From NCBI RefSeq assembly GCF_032391395.1, contig NZ_CP135916.1, forward strand, positions 2,759,001 to 2,823,000: a DNA stretch of 64,000 nucleotides, read 5' to 3'. This document shows positions 8,010 through 15,509 of this stretch, piece by piece. The notes under the pieces were generated by a model that had not been told where the DNA came from, searched no databases, and saw only the letters and a list, made by a program, of their open reading frames with translations. A program made the position numbers and the translations under genes. Source of the stretch: Sphingomonas sp. Y38-1Y. GTDB lineage: Bacteria; Pseudomonadota; Alphaproteobacteria; Sphingomonadales; Sphingomonadaceae. The first letter of the stretch is position 1. Every line of letters starts with the position of its first letter.

Positions 8010-9455
8010 ATGAAGCACCTACTTGCCGCAGCCGCCGGGCTGCTGGCTGCCGCCCCCCTGTGCGCGCAGGACATCAAGCCCGCAATCGAAGCGCGCCTTC
8101 GCTACGAGCATGTCGATCAGGATGGTCTGCCCCGCCCCGCCGATGCGGTGACGCTCCGCGTTCGCCCCAGCCTGACGGCGGAGCACGGCCGCTGGTCGGC
8201 GCTGGTGGAGGGTGAAGCGGTGGTGGCGCTGGTCGACCGCTACAATGACGGGCTGAACAGTCGCGGCGGCTACCCGACCATCGTCGATCCCGAGAATTTG
8301 GAGCTTAACCGCGCGCAGCTCCGCTATGCCGCGCCCGGGACCGCGGCGACGCTGGGCCGTCAGCGCGTCGCGCTCGCCGACGAGCGGTTCGTGGGCACCG
8401 CACCGTGGCGCCAGAGCGAGCAGACCTTCGACGCCGCGCGCGTGCAGCTCGGCAAGGAGGCGGGCCTGCGTCTCGACCTCAGCTACGCGCGGGCGGTGTG
8501 GACCGTCTATGGGCGGAACGGCGAAGGCGCCCGCCCAACCAGCATCGGCGGCGACAATCTGTTCGCGCTCGCCAGCATCGGCGGGCCGCGCATGACGCTG
8601 TCGGGCTTTGCCTATCTCGTCGATCAGAACGCGGCGCCGGTGCAGGGCTTCCGCCTGTCGAGCCAGACCTATGGCGCGCGGGTGGCGGGCAAGCTGCCGG
8701 TCGGCGCGGACCTCTCGCTCAGCTACGCCGCAACACTCGCGCGGCAGAGCGATCATCATCGCAACCCGAACGACTATGCCGCGACCTATTGGCTTGCAGA
8801 AGCGACGCTGACGCGCGGCGGCTGGTCACTGGGCGGCGGGCGAGAGGTGCTGGGCGCCGACGATGGCACGCCGCTGACGAGCGTCCAAGCGCCGCTTTCA
8901 TCCGCATTCAAGTTCAACGGCTGGGCCGGCAAGTTCACGACCACGCCGCCCGATGGCCTGCGCGACCTGTACGCGACGCTCGGCCATGGCTGGAAGGCGG
9001 CAGGCCCGTTCGATGCGATCGCCCTGTCGGCGGCATGGCACCGCTTCGACAGTGACCGGCTGGTGCGCCCTTATGGCGAGGAACTCGACCTGCTCGCGAC
9101 GGTGAAGCGCGGGCGCACGCTGGTTTCGGCGCGCTGGGCGCACTACCGTGCCGACGGATTCGCGACGGACACCGACAAGCTGTGGTTGCAGGTGGACTGG
9201 AGCCGCTTAAGCTGCGACCGAAATCGGGTACGCCGCGTTAACCACAAAGCAGGCTCGCCATGCCAAAGCGGCCGGATGGCCCTCACTTTGCGCCATTGGC
9301 TGATCCTCGCGCTGATCCCGGTCGGCCTGTACCTTGCGCTGTTCGATCCCGTAACGCTCGACCCGACGCGCGTGGGCTGGCTGATCCGCGGCACCGACAA
9401 TGGCGAGAATGCGCTGGGGCTGCACGCCTTTCTCAACGATCCTGCCGGCGGGTGA
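8010..9455 (+). CDS. Outer-membrane porin (alginate-export-like), stop codon apparently lost
   Basis: Starts MKHLLAAAAGLLAAAPLCAQ, a clear signal peptide, followed by alternating beta-strand sequence with YEH, GRQRVALADERFVG and SYARAVWTVYGR blocks typical of alginate_exp/porin-like proteins. The ATG at 8010 is preferred over an upstream TTG inside the terminator. The barrel appears complete at LQVDWSR (codon ending 9206), where such proteins usually stop. Instead the frame reads TTA (a very rare codon in this DNA) and continues into the start of the next gene, ending at TGA 9453-9455. A TAA lies one base out of frame at 9208-9210, so a one-base T insertion at 9207-9208 would explain the lost stop. 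As written, the product is a porin with about 82 extra residues, some hydrophobic. Confidence 0.8.
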   Translation: MKHLLAAAAGLLAAAPLCAQDIKPAIEARLRYEHVDQDGLPRPADAVTLRVRPSLTAEHGRWSALVEGEAVVALVDRYNDGLNSRGGYPTIVDPENLELNRAQLRYAAPGTAATLGRQRVALADERFVGTAPWRQSEQTFDAARVQLGKEAGLRLDLSYARAVWTVYGRNGEGARPTSIGGDNLFALASIGGPRMTLSGFAYLVDQNAAPVQGFRLSSQTYGARVAGKLPVGADLSLSYAATLARQSDHHRNPNDYAATYWLAEATLTRGGWSLGGGREVLGADDGTPLTSVQAPLSSAFKFNGWAGKFTTTPPDGLRDLYATLGHGWKAAGPFDAIALSAAWHRFDSDRLVRPYGEELDLLATVKRGRTLVSARWAHYRADGFATDTDKLWLQVDWSRLSCDRNRVRRVNHKAGSPCQSGRMALTLRHWLILALIPVGLYLALFDPVTLDPTRVGWLIRGTDNGENALGLHAFLNDPAGG

Positions 9456-10871
9456 TGGCCGCGCACGACGTTGCTCAACGCGCCCGACGGCGTGACCTTG
9501 CTGTTCACCGACAGCAACCCGCTGGTCGCACTGCTCGCCCGCCCCTTTGCGTCGTGGCTGCCCACCGAGTTCCAGCTCGTCGGGCCGTGGATCCTGCTCT
9601 GCTTCGCGCTGCATGCGTTGTGCGCAGTGCTGCTGCTGCGCGACCATGCGCCGAGTTTCGTCGCGCTCTGGTGCGGCGTGGCGCTGTTCCTCCTGGTGCC
9701 GACGCTCGCCAATCGGTTCGTCCATGCCAAACTGATGGCGCACTGGCTGATCCTGTGGGGGCTGTGGCTGTTCCTCGACACGCGGCGCGCGGGCGACCTT
9801 CGCTGGTGGGCGGCGCTGATGATCGTCGCGGCGCTGGTCCACAACTATCTCCTGTTGATGGTCGCCGCGATCTGGGCGAGCACGATGCTCGAGCGGTTCG
9901 TTCATGGTGATGCGGGGCGACGCGTCCGGCTCGTCACCGGCTCGGCGGTGATCCTGGCGGTCGTCGCGCTCATCGCCCGCGCGCACGGCGCTGGCGGCAG
10001 TTTCGAGGTGACCGGCTCCTACGGCGCGTTTGCGATGAGCCTCGACGCGCCCTGGAACCCCGGCAACGCCAGCTATTCGACCTTCCTGCCCGCGATCGAG
10101 CAGCGCCAGGGGCGCGGGTTCGAAGGGTTCCAGTATCTCGGCCTCGGCCTGTTGATCCTGATCCCGATCGCCATGGTCACCCGCATCGCCAAGGGTCGCG
10201 CCTCCTCCGACCTCGGCCGCCTGGTGTGGCTGGCGCCCGCGCTGATCGTGCTCACCGCTCTCGCGATCACGCCCGCAATCGACATCGCCGGGCAGAAGCT
10301 CCTGCGCCTTCCCATCCCCGCTGCGTTTGCGCCCGCGCTCGACATGGTGCGCGCGTCCGGACGGTTGTTCTGGCCCGTCGCCTACGCGCTGGTGCTCGTC
10401 ACCGTCCGGCTGGTCTTTCGCCTCCGCCACGATCGCGCGACGCTGGTGCTGGCGAGCGCGACGGCGTTGCAGCTCCTCGACCTGTCGGGACTGCTGCGCG
10501 CGGTCCATGCCGCCAGCGCCGACCGGCGGCCGACCTATGTCCGCACGCCCTCATCCGAATGGACGCGCCTGGTCGCCGCGGTCGACGACGTGACGCTTGC
10601 CCCGGCCGACGCGATCGCCGACCTTCAGCTCTATCAGGAGATCGCCTGGCGCGCGGCGTCGGCGCGAAAGCCCATACGCCACGTCTATGCCGCTCGTACC
10701 GCGATGGCGACGCGCCAGCGGCTGATGCGCGAGGATCTGGACGTCTCGCACGGCCGGCTCCAGCCGCGCCGCCTCTATGTCCTCCTTCCCGGCACGCCCG
10801 TCCCGGACGGCGCTGCCCGGCGGCTTCGGACGGTCGACGGCATCCGCGTGATCGCGCCCGAAAAGCGCTGA
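9276..10871 (+). pseudogene. DUF6311-type membrane protein gene with in-frame TGA
   Basis: A multi-spanning membrane protein resembling the DUF6311 family, whose members look like glycosyltransferase- or YfhO-type integral membrane proteins. The probable start is ATG 9276 (MALTLRHWLILALIP). The family-like N-terminus (DPTRVGWLIRGTDNGENALG, then FLNDPAGG) runs into TGA at 9453-9455. The same frame then resumes with WP, LLNAPDGVTLLFTDSNPL and about ten hydrophobic segments to 10871. Both halves belong to one domain, so the stop interrupts a once-intact gene, unless it is a sequence error or is read through. A three-base TGA insertion or a TGG-to-TGA change would suffice. Confidence 0.78.
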
Positions 10872-11056
10872 CCGGCGCGAACGCTGGCAATTTTATTGCG
10901 GCTGTGTTAAAGCGCCGCGACGGAGACGAAGACTCGCTTCCGCCTCTCGGAGACGCACTCAAATTTGGCCCGACCATCGCTGTTCGTCTGCCAGCGACAT
11001 GCGCTGGTGTCTCAGCGCTCCTAACGGGTCAAGGGTCCACGGAAAGGTTTGTAAGA

Positions 11057-11593
11057 ATGGCTGCCAAGGCGCTGTCCTTCGACGTCGGTGATTACGTTGT
11101 CTATCCCAAGCATGGCGTCGGTCGCGTCATCGAGCTGCAACGCCAGGAAATCGCGGGCATGCAGCTGGAGCTCTATGTGCTCCGCTTCGAAAAGGAGCGC
11201 ATGACGCTCCGCGTCCCCACCAACAAGGCCGAGAGCGTCGGCATGCGCAAGCTGTCGAGCGACAAGACGCTCAAGGAAGCGATGGAGACGCTGAAGGGCA
11301 AGCCCAAGGTCAAGCGCACCATGTGGTCGCGCCGTGCGCAGGAATATGAGGCAAAGATCAACTCGGGCGACCTCGTGTCGATCGCCGAGGTGGTCCGCGA
11401 CCTGTTCCGCGCCGACGACCAGCCCGAGCAGAGCTATTCGGAGCGCCAGATCTTCGAGGCCGCCGCCAGCCGCCTCGCGCGCGAACTCGCCGCGATGGAA
11501 GAGGTCGACGAGCCCAAGGCGCTCGAAAAAATCCTGGACGTGCTGCGCAAGGCTGCGGCGATCCACAACAAGGACAAGGCCGAGGCGGCCTGA
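11057..11593 (+). CDS. carD: CarD family transcriptional regulator
   Basis: A 178-residue RNA-polymerase-binding regulator. The N-terminal RID/Tudor-like domain reads FDVGDYVVYPKHGVGRVIEL and the remainder is the helical CarD C-terminal domain containing the MWSRRAQEYEAKINSGD block. CarD proteins bind the beta subunit and stabilise the open promoter complex, especially at rRNA promoters. The start is ATG 11057 after GGAAAGG; the much longer frame extending upstream to 10226 overlaps the previous gene and is rejected. A 185-base upstream gap holds its promoter, and a strong terminator follows. Confidence 0.95.
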   Translation: MAAKALSFDVGDYVVYPKHGVGRVIELQRQEIAGMQLELYVLRFEKERMTLRVPTNKAESVGMRKLSSDKTLKEAMETLKGKPKVKRTMWSRRAQEYEAKINSGDLVSIAEVVRDLFRADDQPEQSYSERQIFEAAASRLARELAAMEEVDEPKALEKILDVLRKAAAIHNKDKAEAA

Positions 11594-11619
11594 TCGCCTC
11601 ATCCTTGATCGAGGACGAA

Positions 11620-11648
11620 GGGGAAGCGGGCGACCGCTTCCCCTTTTT
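11620..11648 (+). terminator. Rho-independent terminator of carD
   Basis: A perfect 10-bp stem GGGGAAGCGG / CCGCTTCCCC with a GCGA tetraloop (11630-11633) is followed directly by TTTTT (11644-11648), 26 bases after the carD stop. Confidence 0.93.
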
Positions 11649-11710
11649 CGTTGCGGCTGGGGAATGCCGGGTGTATTAGTTGCGCAATACAGAAAATGAG
11701 GGAGTTACCC

Positions 11711-12415
11711 ATGCGCTTCACCGCTCTTCTGCTCGCAATTCCGCTTGTCGCATGCGGCGGCGGCTCCGCGGATGCCGGCGGCCAAGGGCCGCGCGGCGAG
11801 CGCAGCTATAAGCTCTCGGGCTTCACGCGTGTCGTCAACGCCGCCCCGGCCGAGGTGCGCATCACCACCGGCGGCGGCTTCGACGTGGTCGCCAACGGCA
11901 ACCAGAAGCTTCTCGACCGGCTGGAGATCGACGTCGTCGACGGCACGCTCCGCATCCGCACCAAGAAGGACGGCTGGAACTGGGGCAATAGCGGCTCGGC
12001 GACGATCGAGGTGGCGATGCCGCGGATCGAGGGCGCGAGCATCGTCGGCGCGGGCGACATGACGATCGACCGCGGCACCGGCAACTTCGCGGGCGAGATT
12101 TCGGGCGCCGGCGACCTGACGATCGGGCGGGTCGAAGGCGGGAACGTCAGCCTCAACGTCTCGGGCGCGGGCGACGTCGCGGCGGCCGGCACCGCGCAGA
12201 CGCTCAACGCCACCGTCGCGGGCGCCGGATCGGTGCGCGCCAAGGAGCTGACCGTCCGCTCGGCCGATGTCGAGGTGGCGGGCGCCGGCAGCATCAGCGC
12301 GACGGTCGATGGCGACGCGCGCGTGTCGATCGCCGGGCTTGGCTCGGTCGACCTTGGCCCGCGCGCGAAATGCACCGTCAGCAAGTCGGGGCTCGGCAGC
12401 GTCACCTGCGGCTGA
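11711..12415 (+). CDS. DUF2807 (GIN domain) lipoprotein
   Basis: A secreted lipoprotein of 234 residues: the signal peptide MRFTALLLAIPLVAC ends in a lipobox with the Cys at residue 15. The rest is a repetitive beta-helix-like domain with recurring GAGD/GAGS turns (IVGAGDMTIDRG, ISGAGDLTIG, VSGAGDVAAAG), matching the putative auto-transporter adhesin head GIN domain (DUF2807). The ATG at 11711 follows GGAG. Function is unknown for the family, beyond an envelope location. A second, related gene follows 55 bases downstream. Confidence 0.88.
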   Translation: MRFTALLLAIPLVACGGGSADAGGQGPRGERSYKLSGFTRVVNAAPAEVRITTGGGFDVVANGNQKLLDRLEIDVVDGTLRIRTKKDGWNWGNSGSATIEVAMPRIEGASIVGAGDMTIDRGTGNFAGEISGAGDLTIGRVEGGNVSLNVSGAGDVAAAGTAQTLNATVAGAGSVRAKELTVRSADVEVAGAGSISATVDGDARVSIAGLGSVDLGPRAKCTVSKSGLGSVTCG

Positions 12416-12470
12416 TCGGGCGGGCGATTGGGCGCTTGCGCGGGCGCCGGATGAGGTGCGATCAGGAAGC

Positions 12471-13157
12471 ATGCACCGCGCCCTGATCGCCCTCGTCCTC
12501 ACCCTCCCCTCGATCGCCCAGGCCGAGGAGCGGCGGGTGATGGTGACCAGCTTCGAGCGCGTCCGCGTTGAGGGGCCCTTCGTGGTCGAGATCCGCACCG
12601 GCGCCAGCCAGGGCGCGGTCGCGCGCGGCGATGCGCGCGCGCTCGACGGCCTCGACATCCGCGTCGAGGATCGGACCCTGGTGGTGCGCGCCAGCCCCAA
12701 TGGCTGGGGCGGATGGCCCGGCGACCGCAGCGAAGCCGCGACGATCGCGGTGACGACGCCGCGCCTCACCGATCTGACGCTGACGGGCGCGGGCTCCGCG
12801 AGGGTCGACACGATGAAGGGCCTGGAGGTCGCAATCGCGCTGACCGGCTCTGGCCGGATCGAGGTCGCCCGGGTCGAGGCCGACCGGCTGGACGCCGTGA
12901 TCGCGGGATCGGGCGGCCTCGCGCTCGCCGGCGCCGCGCGCACCGCCCGCCTGACCAGCACCGGCGTCGGCAGCATCGATGCCGAGCGCCTGTCGGTCCG
13001 CGACCTGACGCTCCAGTCCGAAAGCGCCGGTGACACGCGCGCCGCCGCCAGCGAAACCGCACGCGTGCTGGCAAGCGGAACGGGCAGCGTCACCGTGACC
13101 GGGAACGCCGCCTGCATGGTCGGCGGATCGGCGCCGGTCAAGTGCGGGCGCAACTAG
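12471..13157 (+). CDS. Second DUF2807 (GIN domain) exported protein
   Basis: A 228-residue paralogue of the preceding protein. It has a Sec signal (MHRALIALVLTLPSIAQA) rather than a lipobox and the same turn repeats (LTGAGSARVDT, LTGSGRIEV, IAGSGGLALAG, GTGSVTVTG). Both end in a short Cys-containing tail: this one finishes CMVGGSAPVKCGRN and the first CTVSKSGLGSVTCG, suggesting a C-terminal disulfide. The ATG at 12471 follows AGGAAGC. The pair probably arose by tandem duplication and is likely co-transcribed; the function is unknown. Confidence 0.85.
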   Translation: MHRALIALVLTLPSIAQAEERRVMVTSFERVRVEGPFVVEIRTGASQGAVARGDARALDGLDIRVEDRTLVVRASPNGWGGWPGDRSEAATIAVTTPRLTDLTLTGAGSARVDTMKGLEVAIALTGSGRIEVARVEADRLDAVIAGSGGLALAGAARTARLTSTGVGSIDAERLSVRDLTLQSESAGDTRAAASETARVLASGTGSVTVTGNAACMVGGSAPVKCGRN

Positions 13158-13225
13158 ATTTCGAGGATCGGGCGTTCTCAACCCGGCCGAGCGGGCTAGA
13201 GTCGGGGCTTTGCCGGAGATTGGTC

Positions 13226-13723
13226 TTGACCGTCCGTACCGCAGCGCTCGCTGTCGCCATCGTCCTCGGCGCCTGTTCCGTTGAGGCACCGAGCGCCAAG
13301 CCGAACCAAGTGCTCGGCACCTGGCGAATGGTGTCGGCGACGATCGATCCCGATGGCCGCAAGGCGCCCGCTTACGGCGCACAGCCGAGCGGCATGCTCG
13401 TCTTCACGCCCGAGATGCGCTATATCGAGGTGCTGACCGCCGGCGGTGAGCCGCCTTTCGCCTCCAACGCGCGCGGCGAAGGGACCGATGCCGAGAACCG
13501 CCGCGCGATGGCGACGAGCATCGCCCATTTCGGCACCTACACCGTGGACGGCAACGGCGTGTTCACCGGCAATCGCGTCGAGGGCGCGACTTTTCCCAAC
13601 TGGGTTGGCAACGTCCGCACGCGCAAGGAACTGACGCTCGTCGTCGAGGGCGATCGCATGACCGAGCAGTTCCAGCGCCCGGACGGCACCCGGATTGCAA
13701 TCATCTTCGAGCGCGTGCGCTAG
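13226..13723 (+). CDS. Lipocalin-like lipoprotein
   Basis: An envelope protein of about 165 residues. The segment LTVRTAALAVAIVLGAC is a lipoprotein signal with lipobox LGAC; the mature part starts with LGTWRMVSATIDPDG, the opening of the Lipocalin_5-type beta barrel, and ends with IIFERVR. A TTG at 13226 is proposed as the start because GGAG lies seven bases upstream and it begins exactly at the signal peptide; an ATG at 13142 overlaps the previous gene and gives an unlikely N-terminus. Role unknown; possibly binds a small hydrophobic ligand. Confidence 0.75.
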   Translation: MTVRTAALAVAIVLGACSVEAPSAKPNQVLGTWRMVSATIDPDGRKAPAYGAQPSGMLVFTPEMRYIEVLTAGGEPPFASNARGEGTDAENRRAMATSIAHFGTYTVDGNGVFTGNRVEGATFPNWVGNVRTRKELTLVVEGDRMTEQFQRPDGTRIAIIFERVR

Positions 13724-13726
13724 CGC

Positions 13727-14389
13727 TCAGGCCGCCAGCGGGAACCGCAGCAACCGCCCGCCCGCCGTCACCAGCGCCTGCGCCCTGCCCCCGACCACGC
13801 GCATCAGTTCGGGGTGCGTCGCGTCGAGCCCGCCGGTGAGCGAACCGAACGCCGGCAGCACCAGCTTGGTCGCGGTCGCGACGAAGCAGCGACGGGCGAC
13901 CAACCGGCCGCGAACCGCGACGCGCAGCTTGGGATGCCAGTGGCCCGACAATTCGGGCGCCGCCTCACGCGGGTCGGCTTCGTGGCGGAGCACAAGGTCG
14001 CCGATCCGCGCCTCCGCCATCACCTCGCCCCCGCAGCGGTCCACCATCCCGGCGTCGTGGTTGCCGGTAATCCACACGAAGCGCCGGGCCGCGGTCATCG
14101 CACGCAACCCCGCCTGCACCGCCGCCGGCAGCCGCTCGCAGCCCGCCGCATCGTGGAAGCTGTCGCCCAGGCACCAGATCTCCGCCGGATCGCACGCCTC
14201 GACCACTTCCTCCAGCGCGGCGAGCGTGGCGAAGCTGTCATAGGGGGGCAGCATCTGCCCGTGCTTGGCGAACCAGCTCGCCTTTTCGAAGTGCAGGTCG
14301 GCGACCATCAGCGCGCGGCGCGCGGGCCAGAACAGCGCGCCCTGAGGCATCGCGGCGAACGCATGGCCGGCGAACGAAAACGGAACCAT
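13727..14389 (-). CDS. pdeM: Ligase-associated DNA damage response endonuclease PdeM
   Basis: A calcineurin-like metallophosphoesterase of 220 residues. Metal-binding motifs are in order: DLHFEK (Asp, His), GDSFHD, GNHD and the paired His in the HWHPKL block. This family is encoded beside an Lhr-type helicase, an MBL-fold exonuclease and an ATP-dependent ligase; all except the ligase are found within 7 kb here. It is the last gene of a minus-strand run from the AraC gene through the helicase and an aspartyl protease. Its stop lies three bases from the convergent lipocalin-like gene. Confidence 0.93.
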   Translation of the reverse strand: MVPFSFAGHAFAAMPQGALFWPARRALMVADLHFEKASWFAKHGQMLPPYDSFATLAALEEVVEACDPAEIWCLGDSFHDAAGCERLPAAVQAGLRAMTAARRFVWITGNHDAGMVDRCGGEVMAEARIGDLVLRHEADPREAAPELSGHWHPKLRVAVRGRLVARRCFVATATKLVLPAFGSLTGGLDATHPELMRVVGGRAQALVTAGGRLLRFPLAA

Positions 14390-14465
14390 GGGGTCGCTAT
14401 GCCGATGCTCGAAGCGGTGGGCAAGCCTGAGCGGTGGCAGCGTCAGCCAGCCGCAGCACGGCCGA

Positions 14466-15446
14466 TCAGGGCATCATCCGCGCGGCGACGCCGGGCGGAC
14501 GATTGCCGCGCGGGAGCAGGAACCGGACCTCGCGATTGGGAAAGTCGATCCGCACCTGTCGGAACAGCTTCATCGCATCCATGCCCAGGAACAAAGCGGG
14601 CTTGTCGTCGAGCTTCAAGCGGCGGAACGGCGGCACGTCGGCGAACGCGACGGGCAGCGTGTTCACCTCGACCCCGCCCACCGACATGCGCGGCACCACG
14701 CGATAGTCGGCCTGGATCATGCCGCCGGTGACGCTCATGATCCGGATCGGCAGACCGACCTTGGCCTTTTGCTCGACCAGCCGAAGCAGCGCGGTGTTGC
14801 CGACGCTGACCGAGGTGCCGGTATCGAGCACGACGTTGATCTTCTTGCCCGCAAAGCGCGCATCGGTGACGATCAGCCGGCCCATCATCGACTTGGCGGT
14901 GACGACGATCTCGTCCGGCGCGGCGCTGCGCTGGCGGCGGCGCGACTTCTGAACGTGCATGACGCTCTGATCGAAGTCGATGAGCAGCGCATTGTCCGCC
15001 AAGCTGTCGAGCCCCACGAGGCCGTCGGCGCCCAGATGCGGTCCCTCCAACTGCGGCGCCTCGATCGCCGCGCGGCGCGGGACGGCGTCGATCTCCAGCG
15101 AGGGGATCCGGACGGTCGGCACTGGCACGACGCCGGTCATCGCGGCGATGTTGACGACGGGTCCGGGCGCCAGGCCGAGCGAGGTCGCGACTTGGCGTGA
15201 GATGACGGTGCGCTCGGCACCGGTGTCGATCACGAACTGGAACGGGCCGGCGCCGTTGACGCGCACGGGCACGCGCATCCGCTGCTCGTACTCGGCAAAG
15301 GCGAGGAGTTCGGCGGGATCGACCGGCGTGACCACGCCCGCCCCGGGTGCGGTCGGGAGCGGCGGCACCACCACCTGCGGCTCACGCGCCGATGCCGCGG
15401 CGGAGAGCGACAACAGGAGCGCGAGCGAGGCGCGGGGGTGCAGCAT
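14466..15446 (-). CDS. Retropepsin-like aspartyl protease, exported
   Basis: A 326-residue protein with a signal peptide (MLHPRASLALLLSLSAAASA). Two aspartyl-protease half-domains are visible: the first with VIDTGAERTVIS, the second with VLDTGTSVSVGN. Having both Asp motifs in one chain suggests a pepsin-like intramolecular dimer rather than the single-domain retropepsin. It lies between the helicase and pdeM genes on the same strand (63 and 76 bases apart) although its exported location does not fit with cytosolic DNA repair. Substrate unknown. Confidence 0.87.
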   Translation of the reverse strand: MLHPRASLALLLSLSAAASAREPQVVVPPLPTAPGAGVVTPVDPAELLAFAEYEQRMRVPVRVNGAGPFQFVIDTGAERTVISRQVATSLGLAPGPVVNIAAMTGVVPVPTVRIPSLEIDAVPRRAAIEAPQLEGPHLGADGLVGLDSLADNALLIDFDQSVMHVQKSRRRQRSAAPDEIVVTAKSMMGRLIVTDARFAGKKINVVLDTGTSVSVGNTALLRLVEQKAKVGLPIRIMSVTGGMIQADYRVVPRMSVGGVEVNTLPVAFADVPPFRRLKLDDKPALFLGMDAMKLFRQVRIDFPNREVRFLLPRGNRPPGVAARMMP

Positions 15447-15509
15447 AACCGCAGCATAGCATGCGGCGAATGGGGGCGGAAGGTGGACGAGCTGCCCCGA
15501 CCCTCCGCT

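Noticed and set aside
10226..11593. A 455-residue protein containing CarD at its C-terminus
   Set aside because: The first 277 codons overlap the DUF6311 gene in another frame and are low complexity; the CarD domain has its own ATG and ribosome-binding site at 11057.
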